Origin: Candidatus Pelagibacter communis
GTDB taxonomy: Bacteria; Pseudomonadota; Alphaproteobacteria; Pelagibacterales; Pelagibacteraceae
Reading direction: 5' to 3'
Length of the DNA: 64,000 nucleotides
Assembly: GCF_001179985.1 (NCBI RefSeq)
Contig: NZ_CVSI01000058.1
Location: 124,001-188,000, forward strand
The notes beneath the pieces are model-generated. The model was not told the origin of the DNA, ran no database searches, and saw only the letters and a program-made list of their open reading frames with translations. Positions 63,675 through 64,000 of this stretch are shown here, in pieces (the stretch's first letter is position 1; every line of letters starts with the position of its first letter). Position numbers and translations under genes: made by a program.

Positions 63675-64000
63675 AACTTTGATATTTCTATTCCTGATTT
63701 GATATACCCAGACATACTTCCACAATCTAAATATTTACCACGGAATTTATGTCCAATAAATTTATCCCCGTCGTTTATCAATTTTTTAATTGCATCTGTA
63801 ATATGAATTTCACCACCTTTACCTGGTTTAAGATTTTTTAATTTAGAAAATATTTTTTTTGGAAGAATATATCTACCTATTACTGCATTTGTAGAAGGTG
63901 CTTTTTTAATAGTTGGTTTTTCAATTACATCTTTAATAAAAAAATTATCCTTATTAAGTCTTTTGGATACCGAATATATGCCCCATCTACTTACATTGTT
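63671..64000 (-). CDS. galU: UTP-glucose-1-phosphate uridylyltransferase, C-terminal part (runs off the window)
   Basis: The last 109 residues of a GalU-type nucleotidyltransferase, cut by the window edge. The translation has VIEKPTIKKAPSTNAVIGRY followed by ILPKKIF, then KPGKGGEIHITDAIKKL and GKYLDCGSMSGYIKS, all GalU signatures including the sugar-binding EKP and GGE(I) segments. It forms UDP-glucose, which the ugd product oxidises. The stop codon overlaps the ugd start. Confidence 0.93.
   Translation of the reverse strand, partial: NNVSRWGIYSVSKRLNKDNFFIKDVIEKPTIKKAPSTNAVIGRYILPKKIFSKLKNLKPGKGGEIHITDAIKKLINDGDKFIGHKFRGKYLDCGSMSGYIKSGIEISKL

Overview
The window looks like a chromosome segment of a streamlined, very AT-rich marine alphaproteobacterium, almost certainly a SAR11 / Pelagibacterales member. 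This rests on low GC by eye, lysine/asparagine/isoleucine-rich proteins, genes abutting or overlapping by 1-14 bp, alphaproteobacterial gene orders (gatCAB opposite ruvX; relA/spoT-pyrE-pdxJ-acpS-lepB-rnc-recO; rpmF-plsX-ihfA-merR), a sarcosine oxidase operon, and a SAM-V riboswitch before metY, a class typical of Pelagibacter. No lineage marker such as 16S rRNA is present, so the assignment is an inference.

Layout. 81-4070: tRNA-Pro, then a tightly coupled set (NDUFS4-like complex I protein, SbmA/BacA-like transporter, glpX, recJ). 4121-11765: an accessory region. It starts with tRNA-Glu carrying a 677-bp insertion bounded by a 36-bp duplication of the tRNA 3' end. Next comes a coupled plus-strand operon (GIY-YIG nuclease, two-domain glycosyltransferase, FkbM methyltransferase, AEC and DMT transporters). 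It ends with a short alkyltransferase gene preceded by a GC-rich structured RNA with a terminator-like hairpin, and a lone tyrosine recombinase. 11767-17048 (minus): rplM-rpsI-argC-small lipoprotein-hom, with two glycosyltransferases coupled to its tail. 17148-18531: SAM-V riboswitch and metY.

18514-24992: heme A synthase, chorismate mutase, the minus run CBP3-like chaperone-rpmF-plsX-ihfA-merR-rpmG, bamE, and the membrane pyrophosphatase. 25048-32344 (minus): 2OG oxygenase-rpiB-glyA-nrdR-ribD-ribE-ribBA-ribH-nusB-thiL, i.e. one-carbon and riboflavin metabolism with thiamine phosphate kinase. 32412-40723: hemB, then the minus housekeeping run dapA-smpB-folK-relA/spoT-pyrE-pdxJ-acpS-lepB-rnc-recO. 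40765-49848: lytic transglycosylase, tRNA-Ser, soxBDAG, and a substrate-binding protein plus permease. 49841-55967 (minus): MATE pump, trhO, O-methyltransferase, gatBAC. 56013-62375 (plus): ruvX, pyrB, a dihydroorotase-like gene, plsY, topA, a RidA protein. 62376-64000 (minus): ugd and the 3' part of galU.

The strongest candidates for undescribed biology are: (1) the tiny tRNA-Glu element, which has no integrase, carries paired 10-bp repeats inside both ends and one secreted-protein gene on a probably leaderless transcript; (2) the GC-rich RNA on the minus strand directly before the alkyltransferase gene, with two GNRA-capped hairpins and a long terminator-like hairpin whose loop can pair with an upstream segment. 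Secondary points are genes absent from otherwise conserved operons (era, fabH, rpoZ, dprA), a ribBA with a degenerate second domain, and a dihydroorotase homologue lacking its metal ligands.
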